A program made the position numbers and the translations under genes. From an uncultured Victivallaceae bacterium (GTDB taxonomy: Bacteria > Verrucomicrobiota > Lentisphaeria > Victivallales > Victivallaceae), in contig CALXXL010000001.1 of assembly GCA_944392655.1 (NCBI GenBank), forward strand, positions 62,001-126,000: DNA of 64,000 bases. The letters run 5' to 3'. The notes under the pieces were generated by a model. That model worked only from the letters and a program-made list of their open reading frames with translations, had not been told where the DNA came from and searched no databases. This document shows positions 1 to 9,858 of this stretch, piece after piece (position 1 is the stretch's first letter; each line of letters begins with the position of its first letter).

Positions 1-76
1 TCAGTTGACCAATGCGGAATGCACATTCCGCATTGGCCGGCGATTTTGCCCGCGCCATTGCCAGAATATCAGGCAT
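1..76 (-). CDS. 5' end of an unidentified gene running off the left edge
   Basis: An ATG at 76-74 is preceded by a well-placed AGGAG (84-88) seven bases upstream and opens a frame that stays open to the window edge (25 residues, beginning MPDILAMARAKS). It overlaps the stop of the Nudix gene by eight bases, which is typical of translational coupling in an operon. The visible stretch is too short to identify a family. It contains a 13-bp perfect inverted repeat, unusual inside a coding region, so a spurious short frame is possible. Confidence 0.45.
   Translation of the reverse strand, partial: MPDILAMARAKSPANAECAFRIGQL
9..36. repeat. 13-bp perfect inverted repeat with 2-base loop
   Basis: Left arm CCAATGCGGAATG (9-21) and right arm CATTCCGCATTGG (24-36) are exact reverse complements around CA. 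The structure lies just after the Nudix stop on the minus strand. No T-tract follows within the window, so it is not an obvious intrinsic terminator. Confidence 0.7.
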
Positions 77-644
77 GGAAGAACTCCTGCGCCATCATAA
101 AAGTAAGCAGCTTTGAATCAATCCCATCTCCACGGGCAATGGCCTGATTGATAAAATCATGCAGTTCCGCTGTTTTCACTGCGAATATTTCGATGTTCTC
201 CGAATCTTCCTGGTGTGGGGTTGGCGCTCCGGCGGCGAAGTCATAGTCATTAATCTCGACAATCGCAATATTGGTGGCTTCTCCGGATAACCCGGCCGAT
301 GAGTATACCGGACATGAGCAGAATGTCAATAATCCGTGATAACCAGTCTCTTCCAGCAGTTCCCGTTTGGCAGTTGCTTCCGGGGCTTCGCCCGGATCTA
401 TCAGCCCAGCCGGGAATTCAAGGACATATTTCCCGGTAGGCGGGCGGAATTGACGGGTAATCAATATCCGGTTGGACGGCATCAGGTGACCGATAATCAT
501 TACTGCGCCTTTTGTGTTCAGGCGGTCAGCGCTCTCCCATTCGCGTTTTCTTCCACGTTCATCGACGAATATTACTTTATTCAATGCGATAAACCGCCCT
601 TCGCTTATAGCTATATGTTTTTCCCGGAATGCGGAATTATTCAT
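69..644 (-). CDS. Nudix hydrolase, ADP-ribose pyrophosphatase type
   Basis: This 191-residue protein carries a complete Nudix box at about residues 80-102 (G-x5-E-x7-R-E-L-x-E-E-x-G), preceded by the EFPAG segment typical of ADP-ribose/ADP-sugar pyrophosphatases of the NudF family. These enzymes hydrolyse ADP-ribose to AMP and ribose-5-phosphate in the cytoplasm with Mg2+ held by the box glutamates. The ATG is preceded by GTGAGGAAAAT, giving a GAGG ribosome site. The gene is transcribed away from coaE and is followed, with an eight-base overlap, by a gene leaving the window. The precise nucleotide-sugar substrate cannot be read from sequence. Confidence 0.9.
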   Translation of the reverse strand: MNNSAFREKHIAISEGRFIALNKVIFVDERGRKREWESADRLNTKGAVMIIGHLMPSNRILITRQFRPPTGKYVLEFPAGLIDPGEAPEATAKRELLEETGYHGLLTFCSCPVYSSAGLSGEATNIAIVEINDYDFAAGAPTPHQEDSENIEIFAVKTAELHDFINQAIARGDGIDSKLLTFMMAQEFFHA

Positions 645-671
645 ATTTTCCTCACGCTAACGTAAATAAAT

Positions 672-699
672 TTGCATTTTAAAAAAATTGTGCTAAAAT
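672..699 (+). promoter_or_regulatory. Candidate sigma-70 promoter upstream of coaE
   Basis: TTGCAT (672-677), a 16-base spacer and TAAAAT (694-699) preceded by TGC, an extended -10. It would give a leader of about 160 bases before the coaE start. The same layout (TTGCAT, 16-base spacer ending TTGTGC, then TAGATT) stands on the minus strand before rpsU, which supports it. Confidence 0.4.
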
Positions 700-865
700 A
701 TACACAGAGAATCAAAACTAAGCAAATTTAATTCCGCTTTTTACCCTTTCCGGATTATCCGGTGTTCCTGATAGACAAGTTCACGTTTTTTCAATGTATG
801 TGATTTGTCGCTCGTAACTTAAAATATTTTTGAGGGTAAAGCGTTGGAGCGTCAAGAATATATCC

Positions 866-1444
866 ATGAATATCGCGATAACCGGCGGCATTGGCTGCGG
901 CAAAAGCACCGTGGGAAAATGTTTTAAAAAACTGGGTGCAGCAGTATATAATGCTGATGAAATATGTCACGAGGCGATAGAGTATTCTCATATAAAAGAG
1001 CAATTATCTGCCAGGTGGGGAAATAAGATTCTGAACAGCGATAGTTCAGTCAACCGCCGTGAAGTGGCAAAAATAGTTTTCAATAATGAAAGTGAATTGG
1101 ATTTTCTTACCGGGATTATTTATAATGAATTATTTAAAATACTGGATGAGAAAATACTCGATAGCGCAATGCAATGGAAATTTTTTGAAATTCCGCTGTT
1201 ATATGAGGAAAATCTGGCAGACCGGTTTGATCGGGTAATTTCAGTATGGGCTCCGCACGAACTGGTTTTAAGACGTACGGCAAACTGGCCGGATGGCGAA
1301 TTGGAGCGCCGTTCCGCCAGGCAGTGGGCGTCTGAGCGCAAACTTGAGTGCGCTGATTTTGGAATTGTCAATGCCGGCGGAATTGATGAACTTGAATTAC
1401 AATGTTCCAGGTTGGCTCTGCAGCTTGGAATGAATAGTCTATAA
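866..1444 (+). CDS. coaE: Dephospho-CoA kinase
   Basis: CoaE phosphorylates the 3'-hydroxyl of dephospho-CoA, the last step of coenzyme A synthesis. The protein starts MNIAITGGIGCGKST, with the P-loop at residues 7-15, exactly where the family has it. I start it at ATG 866 (192 residues); a TTG at 830 in the same frame would add a 12-residue tail not expected in the family. The acidic DE pair after the P-loop (YNADEICHEAI) and the C-terminal R-rich lid region are present. It is 20 bases upstream of rho and on the same strand, so the two are probably co-transcribed. Confidence 0.9.
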   Translation: MNIAITGGIGCGKSTVGKCFKKLGAAVYNADEICHEAIEYSHIKEQLSARWGNKILNSDSSVNRREVAKIVFNNESELDFLTGIIYNELFKILDEKILDSAMQWKFFEIPLLYEENLADRFDRVISVWAPHELVLRRTANWPDGELERRSARQWASERKLECADFGIVNAGGIDELELQCSRLALQLGMNSL

Positions 1445-1464
1445 AATAAATCTGGAAAAATTCT

Positions 1465-3240
1465 ATGGAAGAACAAGAGTTAAATTTATCCTCGCCAGCC
1501 GCAGAGGCAACCCCTGAACCCGCTACTCCCAAAAAACGCCGTGGGCGTCCACCAAAAGCAAAAGCTGCTGTAACTGAATCTGCTGAGTCTGTCAAGCAGA
1601 CGGATGTCGTAAATAATACTATGGAAAAAACGGTACAGCCTGAAGTAATTCCGGAGCAGCCCAAGCGACTTGAACCGATGTTTGATGAACAGAAGCCTGA
1701 AGAAAAGACGGAGGTTAAACCCCAGCGTCCGGAACCGATGTTTGACGATAATGCTGAAGCTGTACGGCAGGAGTATGCTAATTTTAATACCGCAGATGAA
1801 CGTCCGCGGCAGAAGTTCCGTAATAACAAGATGCGTCGCCGCAACAACAATAATAACAATTCCGAAAACGGCAATAATAATCAGCGCAGATACAGCAATG
1901 GTAATAGCGGGAAAAATGACGGTGAAAACAGCTCTGTACCGCATCATGAACACAATAATGTTGACGAAATGGCCGAACAGGCGGCGGATCAGATAAATAT
2001 CAGTGCGCTGCACAGTTCAACTATGCCTGAGCTTTATGAAATGGCTGAATCGCTGGGCATAGAAGGTATTGGTGCTTTGGAAAAACACCGGCTGGTATAT
2101 GAAATTTTAAAAGCCAATGCAGAAAAAAGCGGCATGATGTACGGCTCCGGCTATCTTGAAGTTTTGCCGGACGGGTTTGGTTTTTTGCGTTCAGAGAATT
2201 ACAGTTATCTGCCATGCTCCGAGGATATATATTTAAGTCCGTCGCAGATTAAGCGTTTTGCATTGAAGACGGGCGATTATATCTGCGGCCAGATCCGGAC
2301 GCCGAGAGAGAAGGAACGTTTCTTTGCCATGCTTAAGGTGGAGACGGTCAACAATGATCTGCCTGAACGGAAAAAGGAGATCATTCCGTTTAACAATCTG
2401 ACGCCATATTTCCCGACCGAGCGTCTGGTGCTGGAACATGATCCGGCAGATCTCTCTACGCGTGTTGTAGACATTGCCGCCCCGATAGGCAAGGGGCAGC
2501 GCGGACTTATTGTTGCTCCGCCGCGTACCGGTAAAACTGTGTTAATGCAGAAGATGGCGAACAGCATCCGGAAAAATAATCCGGAAGTAAAGCTGATTGT
2601 TCTTCTGATAGACGAGCGTCCGGAAGAAGTCACGGATATGGAGCGGAGCGTGGATGCCGAAGTGGTATCATCCACCTTTGATGAGCCGCCGGAACGCCAT
2701 GTTCAGGTTGCTGAGATGGTGATAGAGAAAGCCAAGCGCCTGGTTGAGTATAAAAATGATGTAGTAATCATGCTTGACTCTATTACCAGACTTGCCCGTG
2801 CATATAATACCTTGCAGCCGCATTCAGGGAAAATTCTTTCCGGTGGTGTGGATGCCACGGCATTGCATAAGCCGAAGCGTTTCTTCGGCGCGGCCAGAAA
2901 TATTGAAAATCACGGCAGTCTTACCATTATCGCGACTGCATTGATTGAAACCGGCAGCCGGATGGATGAGGTTATCTTTGAAGAGTTCAAGGGTACAGGC
3001 AATATGGAATTGCATCTGGATCGCAATTTGGCGGATAAGCGTATCTATCCGGCGATCAATCTGGAGAAATCCGGTACCCGCCGCGAAGAGCTTCTTGTTC
3101 ATCCGGACGAATTGCAGAAAATATGGACATTGCGTCGGGCTATGACCGGTGTTCCTGCCAATGAGGCGATGGAGCTTTTAATCGGTAAACTGAAGAAGAT
3201 TCCGACCAATATTGAGTTTTTGTTGTCGTTGCAGGGTTGA
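1465..3240 (+). CDS. rho: Transcription termination factor Rho with long low-complexity N-terminus
   Basis: Rho is the hexameric RNA helicase that ends transcription. This 591-residue version begins with about 180 residues of low complexity: an AT-hook-like [11 protein letters not shown] near residues 23-33, two copies of a xxEPMFD motif, then an Arg/Asn-rich tract with a run of six Asn. A Rho_N segment (about 185-225), the cold-shock-like RNA-binding domain (about 230-305) and the RecA-type ATPase follow, with the Walker A in APPRTGKT near 350-360 and LIDERPEEV after it. The core is intact and should be functional. Escherichia coli Rho is 419 residues, so nearly all the excess is the extension. 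Confidence 0.97.
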   Translation: MEEQELNLSSPAAEATPEPATPKKRRGRPPKAKAAVTESAESVKQTDVVNNTMEKTVQPEVIPEQPKRLEPMFDEQKPEEKTEVKPQRPEPMFDDNAEAVRQEYANFNTADERPRQKFRNNKMRRRNNNNNNSENGNNNQRRYSNGNSGKNDGENSSVPHHEHNNVDEMAEQAADQINISALHSSTMPELYEMAESLGIEGIGALEKHRLVYEILKANAEKSGMMYGSGYLEVLPDGFGFLRSENYSYLPCSEDIYLSPSQIKRFALKTGDYICGQIRTPREKERFFAMLKVETVNNDLPERKKEIIPFNNLTPYFPTERLVLEHDPADLSTRVVDIAAPIGKGQRGLIVAPPRTGKTVLMQKMANSIRKNNPEVKLIVLLIDERPEEVTDMERSVDAEVVSSTFDEPPERHVQVAEMVIEKAKRLVEYKNDVVIMLDSITRLARAYNTLQPHSGKILSGGVDATALHKPKRFFGAARNIENHGSLTIIATALIETGSRMDEVIFEEFKGTGNMELHLDRNLADKRIYPAINLEKSGTRREELLVHPDELQKIWTLRRAMTGVPANEAMELLIGKLKKIPTNIEFLLSLQG

Positions 3241-3312
3241 TTTTTAACTTCAGGCACGATAGTTTATATTGACTGGAATTTAATACAGGATTGTGATGGA
3301 GTTTTATAGAAA

Positions 3313-3627
3313 ATGAAACAGACCCGGGTACTGGTATGGATATTTTATATCGTCCTGTTTATTCTGATGGGATTGGCGGCGGCGTTGATTTTTCCTCTGT
3401 ACAAGCAACATGCGGAGGATACCCGAGAGTTGGCCAAGTATCGTAAGATAGAGGAATCAAAGCAGGCGATCAGCAATGAGCTGGCTAACGAGGTGCATCA
3501 GTTGCAGACCTCGCCGGAAGCGGTTGAAAAGGTTGCCCGGGAAAAATTCAATCTCTGTAAAGAAGGAGAAACGGTGCTTCATTATGAGACCGCGTCTCCT
3601 GAAGGGAATTCCGGAAAAACAGAATAG
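3313..3627 (+). CDS. FtsB/DivIC-family septum formation initiator
   Basis: This 104-residue protein has one N-terminal membrane segment (about residues 7-28), then a short periplasmic coiled-coil-prone region and the conserved block PEAVEKVAREKFNLCKEGETV, which is the hallmark of the FtsB/DivIC family. Such proteins form the FtsQLB divisome complex at midcell. It lies 72 bases after rho on the same strand and is followed by an intrinsic terminator. The block and topology are clear; FtsB and DivIC cannot be told apart from length alone. Confidence 0.85.
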   Translation: MKQTRVLVWIFYIVLFILMGLAAALIFPLYKQHAEDTRELAKYRKIEESKQAISNELANEVHQLQTSPEAVEKVAREKFNLCKEGETVLHYETASPEGNSGKTE

Positions 3628-3650
3628 ATTAGTCAGCAATAAGAATTTTC

Positions 3651-3676
3651 AAGCGGCCATGTGCCGCTTTTTTATT
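3651..3676 (+). terminator. Intrinsic terminator after the coaE-rho-ftsB run
   Basis: Seven-base stem AAGCGGC (3651-3657) / GCCGCTT (3663-3669) with loop CATGT, followed by a T-rich tract. It separates the plus-strand genes from convergent lpxK. Confidence 0.8.
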
Positions 3677-3685
3677 TTATATGGA

Positions 3686-4855
3686 CTACATAAAGCATAT
3701 TCTGGATATGCACTGATCAAAACTTTCCTGACCGCTTAATATATCAATCTGAATGCGCAGATAATAGAAAGGCAGATGATTATGCTTTACTGTCGGAATG
3801 CGAACCGCGTCTTTTTCTGTGGTCAGCAAAAGTTCCGCACCGTTCTTCTTCGCCTTGGCGGCAAATTTTTCCACCTCTTGAACCGTATAACGGTGATGGT
3901 CGGCAAAATGTTCCGTATGAACCAGTTTTGCTCCGAAATCCTCAAGGAACGATTCAAAACTCCGGGGGTTGGCAATGCCGGAAAGAGCGGCGACCTTTTT
4001 CCCTTTCAGGAAATCCAATTCTTTGCGCAGATTTGGCGAATATACACCGGCCAGATATTGGGGCATGTGGCAACATTCGATAATCTCAGCCCGCGTGTTG
4101 TGTTTGCGGATAAAACGGCGCAAATGTTCGTTGCGATGACTGCCGGTTGACTTGGTGAGAAAAACATAGTCGGCGCGCCGGATATTCTTTATCGGTTCAC
4201 GCAGAATACCGCGCGGTAGAACATGGTGATTACCAAATGGGCTGGTGGAATCGACCAGTACGATATTGATATGCGGCCGCAACCGGAGATATTGAAAACC
4301 ATCGTCAAGAATCAAAGTATCAGTTTGAAATTTATCAATCGCATAAAGACCGGACTTTACCCGGTCTTTATCCACCAGCACTACTACTCCAGGAAGGTTG
4401 CGTGCCAACATAAACGGCTCATCCCCGGCATATTCGGAGTTCAGCAGAACCCGTTCTTCATCCGATACGATTTTGGGCGGATCCTCTTCTATTGTACCTG
4501 TCAACTTTATTTTCATACGGCTCCAGAACGACCGCTTGCGGCTGCGGTAACCGCGGGAGAGAATGGCTACTTTACGGCCTTTCTGATTCAATGACCGGGC
4601 AAACACCTCCACCACCGGGGTTTTCCCTGTACCACCGCAGCTCAGATTGCCGATGCTGACCACCAGGCACCCCAAGGCGTGATAACGGAAAAACCGCCGG
4701 TCATAAAGCCAGATGCGGAATTGAGTCACCATCCGGTAAAAACGGGAGGCGATAAACAAAAGCGAGGTTATTGCAATATCGCGTGGCCGCCTCTGCGGTC
4801 TGCCGACAATAAATGGCAGAAAATACTGTTCGAGTTTCTCAAAAAAAGAACGCAT
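3686..4855 (-). CDS. lpxK: Tetraacyldisaccharide 4'-kinase (lipid A)
   Basis: LpxK phosphorylates the 4' position of the lipid A disaccharide at the inner membrane. The protein has the Walker A variant [12 protein letters not shown] (residues 69-80), the family block [12 protein letters not shown], and the [10 protein letters not shown] segment, plus a hydrophobic N-terminal membrane-associating stretch near residues 28-50. At 389 residues it is somewhat longer than the usual 320-350. It is transcribed 25 bases downstream of the isopropylmalate synthase-like gene. With lpxC in the same window it shows the organism makes lipid A. Confidence 0.93.
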   Translation of the reverse strand: MRSFFEKLEQYFLPFIVGRPQRRPRDIAITSLLFIASRFYRMVTQFRIWLYDRRFFRYHALGCLVVSIGNLSCGGTGKTPVVEVFARSLNQKGRKVAILSRGYRSRKRSFWSRMKIKLTGTIEEDPPKIVSDEERVLLNSEYAGDEPFMLARNLPGVVVLVDKDRVKSGLYAIDKFQTDTLILDDGFQYLRLRPHINIVLVDSTSPFGNHHVLPRGILREPIKNIRRADYVFLTKSTGSHRNEHLRRFIRKHNTRAEIIECCHMPQYLAGVYSPNLRKELDFLKGKKVAALSGIANPRSFESFLEDFGAKLVHTEHFADHHRYTVQEVEKFAAKAKKNGAELLLTTEKDAVRIPTVKHNHLPFYYLRIQIDILSGQESFDQCISRICFM

Positions 4856-4880
4856 TTACTCCGCCTGTGGCCTTTTCCGC

Positions 4881-6407
4881 CTATTTCACCACCTGATTGA
4901 GCATCTTTTCCGTAGCGATAATTGCCGCTACCACCTGGTCTGAGTCTACGCCGATGGTACGCAACGGTTTGCCGCCGGGAATATCCCACATAATTGATGC
5001 TTCCACCAGAGCATCGGTTTTGCCGCCCGGGGGAATGCGCTGTTCGAAATCCAGCAGTTTCGGGAAGGATATATTTTTGCCCTTCAGTGCTTTCCGCATT
5101 GCTTTTACAAATGCGTCGAATCCGCCATCTCCAACCGCCTGTGCTTCAATTTTTTCATCATCAAATACCAGCACCACATCCGCCTTGGCCTGACAGCCCG
5201 AGCGGCTTTCCAGATGGTATGATTCGACTTTAAGCCGGTTGTGTACCGGAGTTCTTAATACTCCTGAGATTATGAACGGCAGATCGGTATTGGCAACCTG
5301 TTTTTTGCGGTCGCCCAGGCGGACAATTTCGGCCAGAACCTTTTTTCTGGTATCTTCATCCAGCTCCATTCCGAGTTCTTCAAGGTTTTTATCCAGCGAG
5401 GCCTTTCCGGCTAATTTGCCCAGTGCGTAGTTGCGACTGCGGCCGAAACGTTCCGGCAGAAGCAAATTGGCATACAGATTTCCTTTTTTGTCGCCATCGG
5501 CATGCACACCGCAAGTTTGTGTGAATACGTCAGATCCGGTTACCGGAGTATTCCATGCCGTCCGTTTTCCGGACATGTTCTGTACTGTATCGGAGACATG
5601 CTGCAACTGTTTTATGGCGATTCCTGTGGTAAAAGGCGTCATATCCTCAATGGCTACAGCAATCTGCGCCAGAGGCTGATTTCCGGTGCGTTCGCCCAAG
5701 CCGTTAATCGTAGTATGAATACCGGTGGCACCTGCTTTTACTGCCGCCAGTGAGTTGGCTGTAACCATTCCATAGTCATTGTGTCCATGAAACTCAAATT
5801 TCAGTCCCGGGAAGGCGTTGCCGAGCCACTGAAAATAACGGCTGATTTCATCCGGGTCGGCAATGCCGAGTGTGTCAGGCAGCATAAAGCGCTTGATATC
5901 TAAATCCTTTAGCGCCCGAATCATGCTGTAAACATAGCCGAAGTCTTCCCGCATGCCTCCGGTCCAATCTTCCAGATATACATTTACGCTCAGACCGCGT
6001 TCCAACGCATATTTTACGTCGCGCGCGACCTCGCTGTAATGTTCCTCCGGAGTTTTGCGCAGCTGTATAGTGCAGTGACGGCGCGAGCCTTTGGTCAAAA
6101 GATTGATCACTTTGCCGCCGCATTCGGCAATCCAGTCTACTGATTTGCCATTGTCAACAAAACCGAGGATTTCTATTGAGTCAATCAGACCGCGGCGGTT
6201 GGCCCATTCAATAATCGCTTTTACTCCATCACGTTCTCCGGCGGATACTCTGGCGGAGCCGATTTCCAGTCGGTCTATTTTGGCTCTGGTAAGCAATGTG
6301 CGGGCCAGATGAAGTTTTTCCTCCGGCGTGAAGGATACTCCGGGAGTCTGTTCTCCGTCCCGGAGTGTGGTGTCCATTATCTCTATATAATTTTTCCTGC
6401 TCTTCAT
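4881..6407 (-). CDS. 2-Isopropylmalate/citramalate synthase family protein
   Basis: The first 300 residues form the HMGL-type TIM barrel: MDTTLRDGEQTPG (11-23) with the metal-binding Asp, HGHND (207-211) with the metal-binding histidines, and GLGERTGN (237-244), the family signature. A LeuA-type dimerisation/regulatory domain follows (about 385-505). These enzymes condense acetyl-CoA with a 2-oxo acid in leucine (2-oxoisovalerate) or isoleucine (pyruvate) synthesis. The substrate cannot be settled here; the TTLRDGEQTPGVSF style and SARVS motif resemble the LeuA2/CimA-like branch. No other leu or ilv genes lie nearby; lpxK follows in the same direction. Confidence 0.88.
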   Translation of the reverse strand: MKSRKNYIEIMDTTLRDGEQTPGVSFTPEEKLHLARTLLTRAKIDRLEIGSARVSAGERDGVKAIIEWANRRGLIDSIEILGFVDNGKSVDWIAECGGKVINLLTKGSRRHCTIQLRKTPEEHYSEVARDVKYALERGLSVNVYLEDWTGGMREDFGYVYSMIRALKDLDIKRFMLPDTLGIADPDEISRYFQWLGNAFPGLKFEFHGHNDYGMVTANSLAAVKAGATGIHTTINGLGERTGNQPLAQIAVAIEDMTPFTTGIAIKQLQHVSDTVQNMSGKRTAWNTPVTGSDVFTQTCGVHADGDKKGNLYANLLLPERFGRSRNYALGKLAGKASLDKNLEELGMELDEDTRKKVLAEIVRLGDRKKQVANTDLPFIISGVLRTPVHNRLKVESYHLESRSGCQAKADVVLVFDDEKIEAQAVGDGGFDAFVKAMRKALKGKNISFPKLLDFEQRIPPGGKTDALVEASIMWDIPGGKPLRTIGVDSDQVVAAIIATEKMLNQVVK

Positions 6408-6507
6408 TTCAAAAATCCGTTAATTGTAAGCTCTTAAAAGATATAAAACTGAATAATATAGCACATTCAGTAAAAATTACCAAATTTAGACCATCTTAAT
6501 TAAAAGC

Positions 6508-8367
6508 TCAAGCTAACATTCCGGGTTGATTTTTTTCTATATTGTTGAAGACGCTTCCGGTATCTGCTGTAATAAAATCGGTGTCGGACAGGAGATTCAA
6601 CTGCGGTATATCTTCGCGGCAGACCAGCTGCAGTTCCCACAAGCCATCCGTCTCAACCAGCTCCATTGATATGTTGTAGCCGTAGTAGTTCCAGACTGTT
6701 CCATCGCCAAGCATTCCGGAAAAGCTGTCACCATGAATGGAATCCGCTATTTCATATTTAATGCCGTTTAAATTCGTATTGAGGTTTTCTGCCCGTATTA
6801 GAATATAAGTGGAGTCGACTGCTGCCCGTGCATCGAAAGCCAGAGAGATAACCAGATTATCGGAAAAAGTCACACCGGAAGCAAATTCAAGTACGCAATC
6901 TGAGCTATTGATAGGCTGGCTGGCGCTGAAGTCAAAGTCGATAGCGGAAAGTGATGAAAAATCCGTTTCCCTGGCAAATACGCTCATAGTATAGCCGTCG
7001 GAGGATAAGCGGTCAAAGTCCATGAACCGTGCATCGAGAACGCCTTGAAAGTCTTTGAATTCCAAAACTCTGTCGCCGTTAACAATACCTCCATTGCGGC
7101 CATTGCCTGATACAATGCCGGTAATTTTCAATTTACTTGAATTGTTGCCGGAATAATTTCCGGAGAAGGTGATCCGGCTGCCACCTTCAACCAGAGTATT
7201 GGCTCCGTTGCCGCCGCCGTAAATATTGGTTATGGTAGTGGTGTTCATGGTATATCCGCGGCCTCCGCCTACGATTATGTGAGTACCTCCCCGGACAATA
7301 CTGCTGCCTGCGTTTCCAGTGGATTTACCGCCCCCGTAAACCGTCCCGATGACCAGTGATTTGGTTCCCTGGCCGAATCCCAGGCCGGTCAATGCAATTT
7401 CCACTCCGCCTTCCACGATAGAACCTCCGCCGTAGTTATATCCGCCTCCGTAAAGGTTTATAACTTCGCCGCAGGTGGCGGTGATGCTGGTTCCATTATA
7501 GACAATGGCCGATCCTGTTGCCGTTCCGTCACCGAAGCCGGGAGATCCCAGACCTCCGGCATATAATTCGTGATTGATTAGCGCTCCGGCGAGCTTTACA
7601 GTTACGCCGTTCTGAACGATAGCGGTTGCCGAGGATTGACCATCTGCGGAGGTGCAAATACCGCTGCCGCCTCCAAAGACATAGTTATTGAAAGTGCCGC
7701 CGTTCAGATTCAAAGTAATTTTTCCATCAACAGTTCCGGAAACGTCTGCTGCGCCTGTGCTGTAAACCCGGCTGCCGCCGTATACCTGGGCGTTATATTC
7801 TCCAGAGGTGAACGTCATGGTAATATCGCCGACGGTGAAACCGGTATTCACCCCGGTTGAACCGCCAAAGATATAACCATTGGCAACAACGTTGTCAAAA
7901 GATATGACAGTAGAATCTGAGTTGTCGCTCATTCCATTGCCGTAAAAGGCTTCATTTATAGTTGTGTCTGAGAGTTTTACAATTATGCCTGAAGCGGAAT
8001 TATGGCCGAGTCCGCCGACAAATATTGCGTCAAATACCGAACTTTCCGCCGTCATATTCAATGTGCCGGAGAGCTTGATCCCACCGGCATTGTAGCTGTT
8101 TAATCCATAAAAGTTTTTTGCAGACACATCAGTCAGGTTAACTGTCATCGCGCCGGTAATAGATCCTTCTGCACCATTGGTATTTCCTGCTGCTGCGATT
8201 GTATTATATGAGGCGCCGGAAAGATTACAATTCACGCTGTCTGCCGTGAGATTGTCCTGGTTTATCGGTCCGAAGTAATCCTCCAGAACCTGATTATTAT
8301 TCAGTCGGTTATCCTGATTGAAATCGATTAACGTCTGTTCGGTGAATTTGTCAAAATCAAAGCTCAT
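6508..8367 (-). CDS. YGGG-repeat protein of unknown function
   Basis: I place the start at ATG 8367, preceded by GGAG nine bases upstream (619 residues); an upstream ATG at 8445 in the same frame lacks a ribosome site. No signal peptide is visible. Near residues 15-26 there is an EF-hand-like loop (DFNQDNRLNNNQ). From about residue 60 to 430 the protein is Gly/Asn/Thr/Ser-rich, with about ten repeats of roughly 38-45 residues, each carrying a core such as VYGGG, IYGGG, VFGGG or LYGGG followed by a strand with V-x-G-G. This suggests a beta-solenoid. The last 190 residues are not repetitive and show no beta-barrel. I do not recognise a family; a surface or secreted structural role is inference. 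Confidence 0.75.
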   Translation of the reverse strand: MSFDFDKFTEQTLIDFNQDNRLNNNQVLEDYFGPINQDNLTADSVNCNLSGASYNTIAAAGNTNGAEGSITGAMTVNLTDVSAKNFYGLNSYNAGGIKLSGTLNMTAESSVFDAIFVGGLGHNSASGIIVKLSDTTINEAFYGNGMSDNSDSTVISFDNVVANGYIFGGSTGVNTGFTVGDITMTFTSGEYNAQVYGGSRVYSTGAADVSGTVDGKITLNLNGGTFNNYVFGGGSGICTSADGQSSATAIVQNGVTVKLAGALINHELYAGGLGSPGFGDGTATGSAIVYNGTSITATCGEVINLYGGGYNYGGGSIVEGGVEIALTGLGFGQGTKSLVIGTVYGGGKSTGNAGSSIVRGGTHIIVGGGRGYTMNTTTITNIYGGGNGANTLVEGGSRITFSGNYSGNNSSKLKITGIVSGNGRNGGIVNGDRVLEFKDFQGVLDARFMDFDRLSSDGYTMSVFARETDFSSLSAIDFDFSASQPINSSDCVLEFASGVTFSDNLVISLAFDARAAVDSTYILIRAENLNTNLNGIKYEIADSIHGDSFSGMLGDGTVWNYYGYNISMELVETDGLWELQLVCREDIPQLNLLSDTDFITADTGSVFNNIEKNQPGMLA

Positions 8368-8558
8368 ATCGGAAATCTCCATAAAATCAAAGTAAAAAAC
8401 AAACTTGAAATCAAGGAAATTTAATCGCAAAATGCTCTTTTTCAAAGATTATCATGGTAAAAACACTATAAATCTGTAAAAAAGGCTTTCAAAAAATAGT
8501 TTAAAGTGGTATATTAATGAGTTTTATAGAAATTTACAGCGACAGGAGAATCGCCGCA

Positions 8559-9851
8559 ATGAAGCAAATAAAAGTTGGTATTATCGGGTTCGGCACAGTA
8601 GGGGCCGGGGTCGCGGATATTTTATTAAAGAACGGGGATGTTATTTCGTCCCGGGCCGGAGTGGAACTGGTGCTGGCCAGAATCGCAGATTTGGACATCA
8701 CGACAGACCGTGGAGTCAAAGTTCCTGCTGGAGTACTTACAACCGATGCTGATGCGCTGATAGATGAGGTTGATGTTGTAGTTGAACTTATCGGTGGTAA
8801 GACCGTTGCCAAGGATTTTATCCTGAAAGCGCTTAACAAGGGTAAAATGGTGGTTACGGCAAACAAGGCATTGCTGGCTGAGTACGGCAAAGAGCTCTTT
8901 GCCGCGGCGGAAGCAAACAATGCGGATATCTATTATGAGGCCAGCGTCGGCGGTGGAATTCCGGTAATCAAAGCCTTGCGCGAAGGTTTGGCCGCCAACC
9001 ATATTAACAGTATTTACGGTATCTTGAATGGTACCTGTAACTATATTCTGACCCGTATGGAACAGGAAGGGGCTGATTTTGCGCCAATTCTTGCCGACGC
9101 GCAGAAGCTGGGATATGCTGAAGCGGAACCGAGTCTGGATGTCGATGGATTTGATACTGCCCACAAGGCGGCGATTTTGGCAAGTCTGGCTTACGGTGAA
9201 TGGTTCGGGTTGGGGCCGGTATATGTTGAAGGTATCCGCAATATTTCGCAGCAGGATTTAGCTTATGCTGACGAATTGGGATATCGGATAAAACTCCTGG
9301 CCATTATTAAGCAGACTGATGGCGATGTTCAGGTGCGTGTCCATCCTACTTTGGTGCCGAAGAGTGCGCTGCTTGGCAATATCAACGGTGTATTCAACGG
9401 TGTATTCATGGAAGGCGATTTCCTTGGTCCATCACTTTTCTACGGGCGTGGTGCCGGGCGTGAAGCAACTGCCAGTGCGGTAGTGGCCGACCTGGTTGAT
9501 GTGGGGTTGAATCTGGCTTGCGGCTCAGTTCACCGGGTGCCGGCATTCCGGGCTGGCAAACTCTATAAAAATGTTCTGCCGATCAGTGAAATCCGCAGCC
9601 GTTACTATTTGCGGTTGGCAGTAAGAGATGAATCCGGAGTGCTGGCCTCGATTGCAGAAGAGCTTTCCCGCCGCAATATCAGCATATCCAGTCTGATACA
9701 GCATGAAGTAGCTGCTGAAGATGGTACTGTTCCGGTGATTATTCTTACGCATATAACTCAGGAAGCGCGTATTGTGGATGCAATAAGCGCGATTGAACAG
9801 CTTCCTGAAGTAGTTGGAGAAGTCAGACGACTCCGGATTGAAGATATTTAG
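8559..9851 (+). CDS. hom: Homoserine dehydrogenase
   Basis: Hom reduces aspartate semialdehyde to homoserine, the branch to threonine and methionine. The protein (430 residues) begins MKQIKVGIIGFGTVG with the nucleotide-binding GxGxxG at 10-15, carries the ASVGGGIPVIK and LNGTCNYILTRM blocks of the catalytic domain, and ends with an ACT domain (about 350-425) that in relatives senses threonine. ATG 8559 is chosen because AGGAG (8544-8548) lies ten bases upstream; an ATG at 8517 would add 14 residues. It has its own terminator and stands just before aspartate kinase, the enzyme two steps earlier in the pathway. Confidence 0.95.
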   Translation: MKQIKVGIIGFGTVGAGVADILLKNGDVISSRAGVELVLARIADLDITTDRGVKVPAGVLTTDADALIDEVDVVVELIGGKTVAKDFILKALNKGKMVVTANKALLAEYGKELFAAAEANNADIYYEASVGGGIPVIKALREGLAANHINSIYGILNGTCNYILTRMEQEGADFAPILADAQKLGYAEAEPSLDVDGFDTAHKAAILASLAYGEWFGLGPVYVEGIRNISQQDLAYADELGYRIKLLAIIKQTDGDVQVRVHPTLVPKSALLGNINGVFNGVFMEGDFLGPSLFYGRGAGREATASAVVADLVDVGLNLACGSVHRVPAFRAGKLYKNVLPISEIRSRYYLRLAVRDESGVLASIAEELSRRNISISSLIQHEVAAEDGTVPVIILTHITQEARIVDAISAIEQLPEVVGEVRRLRIEDI

Positions 9852-9858
9852 CCGTCCT

